The notes beneath the pieces were generated by a model that saw nothing but the letters and a program-made list of their open reading frames with translations, made no database searches and was not told where the DNA came from. Source: Nocardioides eburneiflavus (lineage in GTDB: Bacteria > Actinomycetota > Actinomycetes > Propionibacteriales > Nocardioidaceae). Taken from it: a stretch of 64,000 nt of DNA. Made by a program: the position numbers and the translations under genes. The stretch is from the NCBI RefSeq assembly GCF_004785795.1, contig NZ_SRRO01000001.1, positions 4,712,001-4,776,000 on the forward strand, given 5' to 3'. Shown here in pieces: positions 16,253 through 24,764 of the stretch. Position 1 is the stretch's first letter, and the number at the start of each line of letters is the position of its first letter.

Positions 16253-17380
16253 GTGCGCACCGTCCTCCGCCAGCTCTGGCGCCTGCCCGCGCCTGCGGAC
16301 GCGCGCCCGGCCACCCGCTGGGACGTGGCGGCGGTCGCAGCCCTTGCCGTGCTCGCGGTGCTCGAGGCGGTCGCCTGGCAGCCCGACCTGGCGTGGCGCT
16401 GGGTGTCGCTGGGCATGTTCCTGGTGTGGCTGCCGACGCTGCTCGTACGCCGCACCCGTCCGCTGCTGATGGCGGTGGTGTTCGCGGTGCTGGCGCCCGT
16501 GCCCATGGTCACCGGCTACGTCGACGGCACCACGCCCGAGGAGCTCGTCACGGCGGTCGTCGGGCTGCTGATCCCCTACTCCCTCACCCGCTGGGCGGCC
16601 GGCCGCGACCTCGTCGTCGGGCTGGGGCTGTTCCTCCTCGTCGCCGTCACCTCGCTCGTGACCCAGCCGCTCGTGGCGGCCGACCGGATCGGCGGGGTGG
16701 CCGTCATCGTCGCCGCGATGGCGACCGGAGCGGCGGCGAGGGCGCGGTCGTTGCTGCACGGGCGCCAGCTCGAGGACGTACGCCGGGACGAGCGCGAGCG
16801 CCTCGCCCGCGACCTGCACGACACCGTCGCCCACCACCTGACGGCCATCGCGATCAGCGCGCAGGCGGGGCTGGCGGTCGCCGACACCCAGCCGGGCGCC
16901 ACCAAGGACGCCCTGCGGCGGATCGACGCGGAGGCGACCCGTACGCTCGCCGAGACCCGCCGGGTCGTGCGGATGCTCCGCACCGAGGAGGAGCCCCCCG
17001 ACGCGCCGCTCGACGACATGGCCGGGCTGGCCGCAGCCGCGGGGCCCGGCCCGGTCGTCGAGGTCTCGCTCGACGAGCGCCTCGAGCTCTCCCCCACGGT
17101 CGCGGCGGCGCTCCACCGCATCGCCCAGGAGGCCGTGGCCAACGCCCGCCGTCACGCCTCGGACGTGACCGAGGTCCGGGTGGAGGTGGCAGCCCGGGGC
17201 GACGACCTGGAGCTCACCGTCACCGACGACGGCGCTCCCGTCGCGCGCCGGGCGAGCGGGTTCGGGATCGTCGGCATGACCGAGCGGGCCGCCCTGCTCG
17301 GGGGCACCCTCGAGGCGGGCCCCACCGAGCCCCGCGGGTGGCGTGTGCGCGCGGTCCTGCCGAGGGAGGACGTCGGATGA
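16253..17380 (+). CDS. NarL-type sensor histidine kinase
   Basis: A 375-residue membrane histidine kinase. The N-terminal third has five or six hydrophobic helices (about residues 20-160) and no separate sensor domain. The HisKA_3 dimerisation helix carries the phospho-acceptor in ERLARDLHDTVAHHLTAIAI, and the ATPase part shows HRIAQEAVANARRHA and DDGAPVARRASGFGIVGM. GTG 16253 is chosen because TACCGT (16241-16246) ends six bases upstream (leaderless pattern). It overlaps the response regulator gene by ATGA, so the two are translated together. The signal is unknown; the membrane domain probably senses envelope state or a lipid-soluble compound. Confidence 0.9.
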   Translation: MRTVLRQLWRLPAPADARPATRWDVAAVAALAVLAVLEAVAWQPDLAWRWVSLGMFLVWLPTLLVRRTRPLLMAVVFAVLAPVPMVTGYVDGTTPEELVTAVVGLLIPYSLTRWAAGRDLVVGLGLFLLVAVTSLVTQPLVAADRIGGVAVIVAAMATGAAARARSLLHGRQLEDVRRDERERLARDLHDTVAHHLTAIAISAQAGLAVADTQPGATKDALRRIDAEATRTLAETRRVVRMLRTEEEPPDAPLDDMAGLAAAAGPGPVVEVSLDERLELSPTVAAALHRIAQEAVANARRHASDVTEVRVEVAARGDDLELTVTDDGAPVARRASGFGIVGMTERAALLGGTLEAGPTEPRGWRVRAVLPREDVG

Positions 17381-18021
17381 GCCTGCGCGTGCTGGTCGCC
17401 GACGACCAGGAGATCGTGCGCACCGGACTGGCGATGATCCTCGGCGCGCAGGACGGCATCGAGGTGGTCGCGACCGCCGTCGACGGACAGGACGCCGTGG
17501 AGCAGGCCCGGGACCTGCGCCCGGACGTGTGCCTGCTCGACATCCGGATGCCCCGGCTCAACGGGATCGAGGCCACCCGCGCCCTCGCCGGTCCCGACGT
17601 CGCGGACCCGCTGGCGGTCGTGGTGGTGACCACCTTCGACCTCGACGAGTACGTCTACGGCGCCCTCCTCGCGGGCGCGAAGGGCTTCCTGCTGAAGGAC
17701 TGCGGACCCGAGCTGCTCACCCACGCCGTACGGGCGGCCGCGGACGGTGGGTCGCTGATCGCGCCGAGCGTGACGACGCGGCTGCTGAAGGGCTTCGCCA
17801 CGAGGGACGCCCCCGCCGCGCCCGTCTCCCCCCTCACCGACCGGGAGGAGCAGGTGCTGGTCGCGGTCGCCCGCGGACTGACCAACCACGAGGTCGCGGC
17901 GGAGCTGTACATCTCGCTCAGCACGGTGAAGACCCACCTCGGCTCGCTCATGGCCAAGCTCGGGGTCCGCAACCGGGTCGAGCTCGCCCTGTGGGCCTAT
18001 CAGACCCGTCGCCTGGACTGA
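17377..18021 (+). CDS. LuxR/NarL-family response regulator
   Basis: A 214-residue regulator paired with the preceding kinase (ATGA overlap). The receiver domain has acidic residues D9/D10, the phosphorylation site D55 in CLLDIRMP, the switch Thr in VVVVTTFD and Lys in FLLKD. The C-terminal LuxR HTH (PLTDREEQVLVAVARGLTNHEVAAEL to KTHLGSLMAKLG) binds DNA. The last 22 bases overlap the 3' end of the convergent DUF2306 gene, which is a candidate target by neighbourhood only. Confidence 0.92.
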   Translation: MSLRVLVADDQEIVRTGLAMILGAQDGIEVVATAVDGQDAVEQARDLRPDVCLLDIRMPRLNGIEATRALAGPDVADPLAVVVVTTFDLDEYVYGALLAGAKGFLLKDCGPELLTHAVRAAADGGSLIAPSVTTRLLKGFATRDAPAAPVSPLTDREEQVLVAVARGLTNHEVAAELYISLSTVKTHLGSLMAKLGVRNRVELALWAYQTRRLD

Positions 18022-18680
18022 CCCGAGCGCGCCTGGCTGCACCGCACCAGCCACTCCGCGACCACCAGGTTGATCACCCACGCGACCGTCATGCCGGCTG
18101 CCTTGAGGTTCCCGCCCGGATCGTCCACGAGGAGGACCATCGGCCCGAGGACGATCGCCTGCGTCCCGGCGCCCTGCGCCACGGCGTACGCCCGCGCCAT
18201 CCACCGCTGGTGGGCGCGCACGTCGCGGCGCCGGATCGCGAGGACACCGAGCGCGAGCCCGGCGACCATCACCGAGCCGAACACCAGCCGGGACACCATC
18301 AGGGCCTCGTTGTCGTGGGCCGGGAGCGGGTACCAGAGCGTCATCCACAGCCCGCTCAGCGCGGCGGCGAGACCGGCCGGCACGAGGACCCGTCCGCTCC
18401 AGCGGTGCCACCGCGGGCGCCGGGCCCGGAAGGACGGCATGAGCTGGAACGCGCCGAGCACGGTGTAGATGCACGCGCCGATGACGTGCACCACGACGGG
18501 CAGCGGCGAGTCGAAGAAGCGCTGGTCGGCCGCGTCGGCCTCGCCCGCCGCCAGCTCGGCGACCCTGAACACCCCAGCTGCGACCGGGACCAGGGTGAGC
18601 GCGAGCAGGCTCGCCGGGATCCACCACTCGCGGCGCGGTCGGGTCGGGACGTCGGGCCGGTCCGGGGCGAGGGTCGTCAT
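18000..18680 (-). CDS. DUF2306 family membrane protein
   Basis: A 226-residue protein with six to seven hydrophobic helices. Conserved DUF2306-type features are HVIGACIYTVLGAFQLMPSFR, the RPRWHRWSGR loop and RAHQRWMARAYAVAQ, with several histidines that might bind a metal or quinone. Function is unknown. ATG 18680 begins just before a short cytoplasmic tail. It converges on the two-component system with a 22-base overlap, so the antisense 3' ends may influence each other. Confidence 0.85.
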   Translation of the reverse strand: MTTLAPDRPDVPTRPRREWWIPASLLALTLVPVAAGVFRVAELAAGEADAADQRFFDSPLPVVVHVIGACIYTVLGAFQLMPSFRARRPRWHRWSGRVLVPAGLAAALSGLWMTLWYPLPAHDNEALMVSRLVFGSVMVAGLALGVLAIRRRDVRAHQRWMARAYAVAQGAGTQAIVLGPMVLLVDDPGGNLKAAGMTVAWVINLVVAEWLVRCSQARSGQSRRRV

Positions 18681-18737
18681 GCCACGAGCCTCGCGGCGAG
18701 GGACGTACGTCCGCATCGGCCCGCGGGCCGATGCGGG

Positions 18738-20600
18738 TCAGCCGATCGGCCGAGACTGCGTCGATGCCTCGAGGGCTGCGATGAGGGTGCGGGCGTCGTG
18801 GGGGCCGACGTGCCGGGTGGCGCCGACGAAGAAGGTCGGGGTGCCGCGCACGCCGCTCGCCTCCGCCGACGCCACGTCGTGCTCGACGTGACGCGACAGC
18901 TCGTCGTCGTCGAGGTCGCGCATGAACTGCTCCAGGTCGAGGTCGAGGTCGGCGGCGTAGCCGACCAGGTCCTCGAGCTCGAGCTGGTCCTGGTGGGTGA
19001 AGAGCATCGCGTGCATCTCCCGGAACCGGTCCTGCCGCGCTGCTGCCTCGGCCGCGAGGGCGGCCAGCTCCGCGTGCGGGTGCACCGGGAGCGGGAGGTG
19101 GCGGGTGACGTAGCGCAGCCGGTCGCCGAAGTGCGCCCGGAGCTCGTCGCCGACGCCGCTGACGCGGGCACAGAAGGGGCACTCGTAGTCGAGGTACTCC
19201 ACGAGCGTCAGCTCGGCGTCGTCCGGGCCGACCACGTGGTCGCGTGCCGGGTCCACCGGAGGACTCAGCAGCGTCGGCAGTGCCGCGTCGCGCTGGCCGA
19301 GGAACCGCGCCGCGAAGCGGAAGGCGAGCCACCCGGCCAGGCTGGCCAGCACGGCAGCGAGGAGGACGCCGACCCGGGCCTGGTCCTGCAACCGGGTCGA
19401 GTCGAAGGCGAGACTGATGATGAGGAGGGACACGGTGAAGCCGATGCCCGACAGCGCGCCGCCGGCGAGGGTGTGACCCAGCCCGACGCCCTGCGGCAGG
19501 CGGCCCCAGCCGAGACGTACGCTCGCGAACGCGCCGAGGAAGATGCCGAGCGCCTTCCCGACGACCAGGCCGAGCACGATGCCCCACATCAGCCGCGAGG
19601 CGAGGGCGTCGCCGAGCACCCCGTCGCGGAGGTCGACCCCGGCGTTGGCCAGCGCGAAGACCGGCACGACGACGTGGCTGGTCGGGGTGTGCAGGGCCTC
19701 CTGGAGGCGCTCGTTGACGGAGATCGCGCGAGTGAGGGAGCGGCGGGCGGCGCGTTGCACGCCGGGCATCGGCGACTGCCGGAAGGCGCGGAAGCTGCGT
19801 GCGGCGTCCTCGACGTCGGCTCGCCGGGGGTCCAGTGCCGGCACCAGCAGACCGCTCAGCATGCCCGCGATGGAGGCGTGGACGCCCGACTCGACCGTCG
19901 CGATCCACAGGACGAGCACGACGACCACGTACGGAGCGGCCTGCCACACGCCGGCGCGGTCGAGCACCACCAGCACGAGCAGGCAGGCCGCCGCCAGGGC
20001 GAGCGCACCGAGCGAGAGGTCGTCGGAGTAGACGACGCCGATCACGCTGACGGCGACGATGTCGTCGATGACGGTCAGGGTCAGCAGGAAGATCCGCAGC
20101 TGCGTGGACACCGCAGGCCCGACGAGCGCCATCACGCCGAGGAGGAAGGCGGTGTCGGTGCCGATCACCGCACCCCAGCCCGCCGCCTCTGGGCCAGAGG
20201 GGTTGAGGGCGAGGAAGAGTCCGGCCGGCACGAGCATGCCGGTGACGCCGGCGACCAGCGGGACCACGACCCGGCTGCGGTCGGTGAGCTCGCCGATGGC
20301 GAACTCCTTGCGGACCTCGAGGCCGATGACGAAGAAGAACACCACCATCAGGCCGTCGTTGACCCAGTGGTGCAGGTCCATCGACAGGCCGCCGTCGCCG
20401 AGCCGTACCGACAGCTCTGTGTGCCACAGGTCGACGTAGGACTGCGACCACGGCGAGTTCGCCCAGACCAGCGCCACCAGCGCCGCGACGACGAGCATGC
20501 CCGCCGAGCCGGACTCGGTGCGGATGAAGTCGCGCAGCGAGCGCGAGGTCTGCGCCTCGAACGTCGCCGACCCTCGGCCGGTGGACTGGTCCGTGCTCAC
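18738..20600 (-). CDS. nhaA: NhaA-type Na+/H+ antiporter fused to a C-terminal DsbA-like thioredoxin domain
   Basis: A 620-residue two-domain protein. Residues about 20-430 form the NhaA antiporter, with TVIDDIVAV holding the ion-binding aspartate pair and [12 protein letters not shown] and GSGIHA-like [13 protein letters not shown] as family motifs. Residues about 450-620 are a thioredoxin-fold domain of the DsbA/FrnE type with a CPFC redox pair ([11 protein letters not shown]) and [11 protein letters not shown] as the cis-Pro loop. This fusion architecture is known in actinobacteria but its physiology is not settled; the redox domain may regulate or repair the antiporter. The GTG start overlaps the ilvE stop (GTGA), so translation is coupled to an amino acid biosynthesis gene. 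Confidence 0.9.
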   Translation of the reverse strand: MSTDQSTGRGSATFEAQTSRSLRDFIRTESGSAGMLVVAALVALVWANSPWSQSYVDLWHTELSVRLGDGGLSMDLHHWVNDGLMVVFFFVIGLEVRKEFAIGELTDRSRVVVPLVAGVTGMLVPAGLFLALNPSGPEAAGWGAVIGTDTAFLLGVMALVGPAVSTQLRIFLLTLTVIDDIVAVSVIGVVYSDDLSLGALALAAACLLVLVVLDRAGVWQAAPYVVVVLVLWIATVESGVHASIAGMLSGLLVPALDPRRADVEDAARSFRAFRQSPMPGVQRAARRSLTRAISVNERLQEALHTPTSHVVVPVFALANAGVDLRDGVLGDALASRLMWGIVLGLVVGKALGIFLGAFASVRLGWGRLPQGVGLGHTLAGGALSGIGFTVSLLIISLAFDSTRLQDQARVGVLLAAVLASLAGWLAFRFAARFLGQRDAALPTLLSPPVDPARDHVVGPDDAELTLVEYLDYECPFCARVSGVGDELRAHFGDRLRYVTRHLPLPVHPHAELAALAAEAAARQDRFREMHAMLFTHQDQLELEDLVGYAADLDLDLEQFMRDLDDDELSRHVEHDVASAEASGVRGTPTFFVGATRHVGPHDARTLIAALEASTQSRPIG

Positions 20601-21685
20601 ACGACCTGGTGCATCCAGCCGAAGGTGTCCTCGGCGCGGCCGAACTGCATGCCCACCAGCGCCTCGCGGATCCGCATCGTCAGCTCGGTGCTGGCCGGCG
20701 CCGGGGTCACGCCGCGCGGCGAGCGCAGCTCACCGACGGGCGTGACGACCGCGGCGGTGCCGCACGCGAAGACCTCGGTGATCTCGCCGGAGGCCACGCC
20801 GTCACGCCACTCGTCGATGCTGAACTTGCGCTCCTCCACCGAGTGGCCGAGCTTGCCGGCGAGCTCGATGATCGAGGCGCGGGTGATGCCCTCGAGGATC
20901 GTGCCGGTCTCGGGCGTGACGATGTGGCCGTCGGCGTGGACGAAGAAGAGGTTCATCCCGCCGAGCTCCTCGATGTAGCGGAACTCCTGGTCGTCGAGGA
21001 AGACCACCTGGTCGCAGCCCATCTCGATCGCCTCGCGCTGCGCGGCCAGCGACGCGGCGTAGTTGCCGCCGGTCTTGGCCGCACCCATGCCGCCGCGACC
21101 GGCGCGGGTGAAGGTCTCCGAGAGCCACAGGTTGACCGGCTTGACGCCGCCCTTGAAGTAGGCGCCGGCGGGAGAGGCGATCACCATGAAGGTCACGTGC
21201 TGCGCGGGACGCACGCCGAGGAAGACCTCGGAGGCGAACATGAACGGACGGAGGTAGAGCGCCTTCTCGCCCTCGCCCTGTCCTGTCGAGTTCTGGGGCA
21301 CCCAGCGCTGGTCGGCCTGCACGAGCGCGTCCACGCACGCGACGAAGTCGTCGACGGGCAGCTCGGGGAACGCCAGGCGCTGCGAGGAGCGCACCATCCG
21401 CGCGGCGTTCTGCTCGGGCCGGAAGGTCCAGATCGAGCCGTCGTCGTGGCGGTAGGCCTTCATCCCCTCGAAGGTCTCCTGCGCGTAGTGCAGGACCGCG
21501 GTCGCGGGGTCGAGGGTCAGCGGGCCGTACGGCTCGATCCGGGCCGCGTGCCACCCCTCGTCGGGCGTCCACTCGACCGTGAGCATGTGGTCGGTGAAGT
21601 GCTGGCCGAACCCGGGGTTGGCGAGGATCTCGGCCAGCCGGGCGTCGTCGACGGGCGTGGGGTTGGCGGTCGTGCGGATCTGCAT
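20597..21685 (-). CDS. ilvE: Branched-chain amino acid aminotransferase
   Basis: A 362-residue class IV PLP aminotransferase, the length of the mitochondrial/actinobacterial IlvE group. The PLP lysine lies in [12 protein letters not shown], and the phosphate/carboxylate-binding loops [24 protein letters not shown] and [14 protein letters not shown] are intact. It performs the last step of Leu, Ile and Val synthesis with glutamate as amino donor. It follows leuB after 17 bases, and the nhaA fusion gene begins within its stop codon, so the three are co-transcribed. Confidence 0.95.
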   Translation of the reverse strand: MQIRTTANPTPVDDARLAEILANPGFGQHFTDHMLTVEWTPDEGWHAARIEPYGPLTLDPATAVLHYAQETFEGMKAYRHDDGSIWTFRPEQNAARMVRSSQRLAFPELPVDDFVACVDALVQADQRWVPQNSTGQGEGEKALYLRPFMFASEVFLGVRPAQHVTFMVIASPAGAYFKGGVKPVNLWLSETFTRAGRGGMGAAKTGGNYAASLAAQREAIEMGCDQVVFLDDQEFRYIEELGGMNLFFVHADGHIVTPETGTILEGITRASIIELAGKLGHSVEERKFSIDEWRDGVASGEITEVFACGTAAVVTPVGELRSPRGVTPAPASTELTMRIREALVGMQFGRAEDTFGWMHQVV

Positions 21686-21702
21686 GGGGTCAACCTATCG
21701 AG

Positions 21703-22782
21703 TCAGAGCCGGGCGGCGATGGCGTCCCCGACCTCGCTCGTACGACGGGTCGCCCCGGGCGCGCGCTCCGTGAGGTCGGCCAGCACGGCTGCCTCGATCG
21801 CGGCGGCCGCGGCGGCGTGGCCGAGGTGGTCGAGGAGGAGGGCGCCGGACAGGATCGCGGCGGTCGGGTCGGCCTTCTGCTGGCCGGCGATGTCGGGGGC
21901 CGAGCCGTGGACGGGCTCGAACATGGACGGAGCCGTGCGGTCGGGGTTCACGTTGCCCGAGGCGGCCAGTCCGATGCCACCGGTGATGGCGGCGGCGAGG
22001 TCGGTGATGATGTCGCCGAAGAGGTTGTCGGTGACGACCACGTCGAAGCGGGCGGGGTCGGTGACCATGAAGATCATCGCGGCGTCGATGTGGATGTAGT
22101 CGGTCGTGACGTCCGGGTGCTCGGCGGCGACCTGCTCGAACAGGCGCCACCACAGCGACCCGGCGTTGACCAGGACGTTGGTCTTGTGGACCAGGGTCAC
22201 CTTCTTTCGCGGCCGCTTCTCGGCGCGGGCGAAGGCGTCGCGGATGACCCGCTCCACGCCGTACGCGGTGTTGACCGACACCTCGGTCGCGATCTCGCCG
22301 GGGGTGCCGACCCGGAGGGCACCGCCGTTGCCCGTGTAGGGACCTTCGGTGCCTTCACGGACCACCACGAAGTCGATCTCGCCCTTCTGCAGGACCGGCT
22401 CGGCCAGGGGTGAGGCCGTGCCGGGGAAGAGGCGCGACGGACGCAGGTTGACGTAGTGGTCGAGCTCGAAGCGCAGCTTGAGCAGCAGGCCACGCTCGAG
22501 GATGCCGGGAGGCAGGTCGGGGTCGTTGGGCTTGCCACCTACGGCTCCGAGCAGGATCGCGTCGTGCTCGCGGATCTCCGCGAGCACCGAGTCGGGCAGC
22601 ACCTCGCCGGTCGCGAGGTAGCGCTCGGCGCCGAGGTCGTAGCGCGTCGACTCGAACTTCACCGGGGACGCGACCTCGAGGACCTTGAGGGCCTCGGCGG
22701 TCACCTCCGGGCCGATGCCGTCGCCGGGGATGACGGCGAGGGTGGGCGTGCCGGTGGGAGCGGTCTGCTGGGTGTCTGGCAT
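21703..22782 (-). CDS. leuB: 3-isopropylmalate dehydrogenase
   Basis: A 359-residue enzyme of the isocitrate/isopropylmalate dehydrogenase family that oxidises and decarboxylates 3-isopropylmalate in leucine synthesis. Motifs include the N-terminal [39 protein letters not shown] with the substrate arginines, and [23 protein letters not shown] with the metal aspartates. [22 protein letters not shown] is the NAD-binding end. ATG 22782 starts the conserved MPDTQQ...TLAVIPGDG region, only ten bases after the stop of a 46-residue small gene, so leuB is the second gene of the unit small ORF-leuB-ilvE-nhaA. Confidence 0.95.
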   Translation of the reverse strand: MPDTQQTAPTGTPTLAVIPGDGIGPEVTAEALKVLEVASPVKFESTRYDLGAERYLATGEVLPDSVLAEIREHDAILLGAVGGKPNDPDLPPGILERGLLLKLRFELDHYVNLRPSRLFPGTASPLAEPVLQKGEIDFVVVREGTEGPYTGNGGALRVGTPGEIATEVSVNTAYGVERVIRDAFARAEKRPRKKVTLVHKTNVLVNAGSLWWRLFEQVAAEHPDVTTDYIHIDAAMIFMVTDPARFDVVVTDNLFGDIITDLAAAITGGIGLAASGNVNPDRTAPSMFEPVHGSAPDIAGQQKADPTAAILSGALLLDHLGHAAAAAAIEAAVLADLTERAPGATRRTSEVGDAIAARL

Positions 22783-22792
22783 GCGGGCGACG

Positions 22793-22933
22793 TTAGTTGT
22801 CGTCCGGGCGCTCACCGCCGCCGTCTCGCAGGTCAAGCGCGGTCTGCAACGCCAGGGCGACGTTCTCCGCGCTGCGCGGGTTCTCCGGGTCGTGGGCCGC
22901 GGGGCCCCAGGCGTCGGGGTACAGGTCGTACAT
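22793..22933 (-). CDS. 46-residue small protein gene ahead of leuB
   Basis: ATG 22933 with GGAGTGAG upstream opens a 46-codon frame ending TAA at 22793: it begins [19 protein letters not shown] and ends GGGERPDDN. The protein is acidic, Pro/Asp-rich at its start, with a short Ala/Leu helix ([15 protein letters not shown]) in the middle. A good ribosome site, actinobacterial codon use with G/C at third positions, and the ten-base gap to leuB argue for a real gene. It has few Leu codons in a row, so it is not an obvious attenuator leader. I recognise no family. Confidence 0.6.
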   Translation of the reverse strand: MYDLYPDAWGPAAHDPENPRSAENVALALQTALDLRDGGGERPDDN

Positions 22934-23366
22934 CGTTCTCACTCCTGGTCACATCGTGCGGTGTGTGCGGATGGTGAGTCCGAAGCTGCCGACACCGCGG
23001 CGGGTGACGGAGCTGGGGTGCGGGGATCGCCCGGGCCCGGCTGCCGGCCGACGAGCGTGCGGATCGCGCAGGGACTGCGTGGACCCGCCACGGAGGCGGC
23101 GGCTTCGAACTCGGCTGGGCTGCTGCCCAGCGAAGGGGCGAAAGGCCGGGTGGCGGAACCTCGTCAACGCCGAACACCGCGACGAGGTGGCCTCTCTGTC
23201 AGGCCCCGCCGCGGCGATCGATAAGTACGAAGACGCTCCGCATGGTGGGTCGACTGTACGACCGCGCCGGGTCGCCGCGCAGCCGCTTTTCACAAACGTG
23301 TCAGATCGTGAGATGTCGGCCCGCCCACTGGGATCGGCGCCGTGGGGTGACAGACTCGGCGGCCTC
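22934..23366. other. 433-base gap with hairpin-forming sequence, no gene recognised
   Basis: The gap between two divergent genes shows no protein gene I can support. It holds two perfect hairpins, GCTGGGC/GCCCAGC (23114-23120, 23125-23131) and CCTCGTC/GACGAGG (23159-23165, 23181-23187), separated by GGGGCGAAAGGCC and GGCGGAACC, a spacing that could form a folded RNA. A CTTTTCACAAACGTG AT-rich patch (about 23285-23300) may belong to the methyltransferase promoter. I could not match it to a known RNA family. Confidence 0.4.
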
Positions 23367-23933
23367 ATGTCTGCTCCCCCGGATCTTCCCCACATCGTCC
23401 AGCGCGCGTTCGACGTGTGCCGCCAGGCCGGCTACGTCGCGTTCTGCCGCAACGAGACCGGCCGCCTGCTGGCGACCCTCGCCGCCACGCGCGGCGGCAC
23501 GATGGCGGAGTTCGGCACCGGCTGCGGCGTCGGCACCGCGTGGCTGCGCAGCGGCGTGCGCAACGGGGCGCGGATCCTCACCGCCGAGCTCGACGAGTCA
23601 CTGGCCGGCGCGGCCTCGAAGATCTTCGACGACGACCACAAGGTCGAGGTGCTGGCCGCCGACTGGAACGTGCTGCGCGAGCACGGGCCGTTCTCCCTGC
23701 TCTTCCTCGACTCGGGCAGTCCGTCGGAGGTCGGCGTCGACGCGGTCATCGACCTGGTCGAGCCGGGCGGCATCGTGGTGCTCGACGACTTCGCGCCGTG
23801 CGAGTCCTGGCCGCCGATCACCTACGGGCGGGTCGACACCCTGCGCGAGCAGTGGCTCACCGACGACCGCTTCACCGCGGTCGAGGTGATGGTGGCGGCG
23901 GACGCGTCCGCGGTCATCGCCACGCGTCGATGA
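23367..23933 (+). CDS. Class I SAM-dependent methyltransferase (O-methyltransferase-like)
   Basis: A 188-residue Rossmann-fold methyltransferase. The SAM-binding glycine motif is MAEFGTGCGVGTAWL (about residues 49-63), followed by an acidic strand ITAELDES-like ILTAELDESL and the post-I motif FSLLFLDSGSP. The closing region VEPGGIVVLDDFAP resembles motif II of the catechol O-methyltransferase-like family. The substrate is unknown. ATG 23367 begins the helix before the fold. It is followed, after an AT-richer 158-base promoter region, by the TasA/CalY-like gene, which looks independently transcribed. Confidence 0.75.
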   Translation: MSAPPDLPHIVQRAFDVCRQAGYVAFCRNETGRLLATLAATRGGTMAEFGTGCGVGTAWLRSGVRNGARILTAELDESLAGAASKIFDDDHKVEVLAADWNVLREHGPFSLLFLDSGSPSEVGVDAVIDLVEPGGIVVLDDFAPCESWPPITYGRVDTLREQWLTDDRFTAVEVMVAADASAVIATRR

Positions 23934-24091
23934 CACCAGGGCGACTAGTTGTCAATACCGAACTGACTAGATTTTGCCGAACGGCAGATTTCTTTACCTT
24001 GTCGTTCCTACGGTGTGGCTGCACCCAGTGCCGGGCGCCACGATCGGGCGCCCCGACCATTCGCACGTTCTCGGTTGGAGAGACACACACC

Positions 24092-24724
24092 ATGATCAAG
24101 CCGTCCCGTCGCGCCCAGAAGCTTATGGCCGCGGCCACCACCCCCGTCGCCGTGGTCGCGGCGGGCGCCCTCGTCTACCAGGCGTCCTACGCCGCCTTCA
24201 CGGGCCAGACCCGCAACTCCGGCAACGAGTGGGCGACCGGCTCCGTCCGGCTGACCGACGACGACAACGGGCAGGCCCGTTTCCGGGTGGCCAACATGCT
24301 CCCCGGCGACACCGAGACCAAGTGCATCAAGGTGACCGCCGACGCCAGCGTGCCCAGCACGGTGCGGGGCTTCACCATCAACCCGGTCACCTCCGTGCAG
24401 GGCCTGGAGAACCGGATCATGATCACGATCATCGCGGGCAACGGCGGCGGCTTCGCCGACTGCGCCGGCTTCGCGCCGCTCCAGGACGCAGCCAACGGTG
24501 TCATCGTCGCCGACGCGCCGCTGTCGATGGTCTCGCAGAAGAACACCTTCGAGACCGCGATGGGCGGCTGGGACGTGCCGTCCGGCGTCAGCAGCCGGAC
24601 CTACAAGATCACCTGGGAGTTCGACACCACGGGCATGACCCAGGCGCAGATCGACCAGATGCAGGGCGCCAAGACCGGCGTGGACATCCAGTGGGAGATG
24701 CGTACCGCCGAGCCCACCCCCTGA
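24092..24724 (+). CDS. Secreted TasA/CalY-like protein with SipW-type signal peptide
   Basis: A 210-residue exported protein. The signal region (about residues 10-36) ends YQASYAAFTGQTRNSGNEW, the pattern seen in TasA/camelysin (CalY) type proteins that are cut by SipW-class signal peptidases. The mature domain is beta-rich (GSVRLTDDDNGQARFRVANMLPGDTETKCIKV), like other members, which form fibres or coats in Bacillus. ATG 24092 follows GGAGAG. The next gene, 40 bases on, encodes a SipW-type signal peptidase, so the pair probably forms a secretion unit. Whether it assembles into fibres is not known from sequence. Confidence 0.75.
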   Translation: MIKPSRRAQKLMAAATTPVAVVAAGALVYQASYAAFTGQTRNSGNEWATGSVRLTDDDNGQARFRVANMLPGDTETKCIKVTADASVPSTVRGFTINPVTSVQGLENRIMITIIAGNGGGFADCAGFAPLQDAANGVIVADAPLSMVSQKNTFETAMGGWDVPSGVSSRTYKITWEFDTTGMTQAQIDQMQGAKTGVDIQWEMRTAEPTP

Positions 24725-24764
24725 TCACTGCTCGGCGACACCCTCTCTTCTCGGAGCGACACGC

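Noticed and set aside
17343..20978. A 1211-codon open frame on the plus strand, antisense to nhaA and other genes
   Set aside because: It is a shadow of real genes in GC-rich DNA: its translation is Arg/Gly/Asp-rich without any domain, while the minus strand encodes NhaA-thioredoxin and the plus strand another frame encodes the response regulator.
22934..23366. A c-di-AMP (ydaO) or other known riboswitch in the gap
   Set aside because: Some GA-rich joints looked suggestive, but the conserved core of the ydaO family could not be placed, so only generic hairpins are reported.
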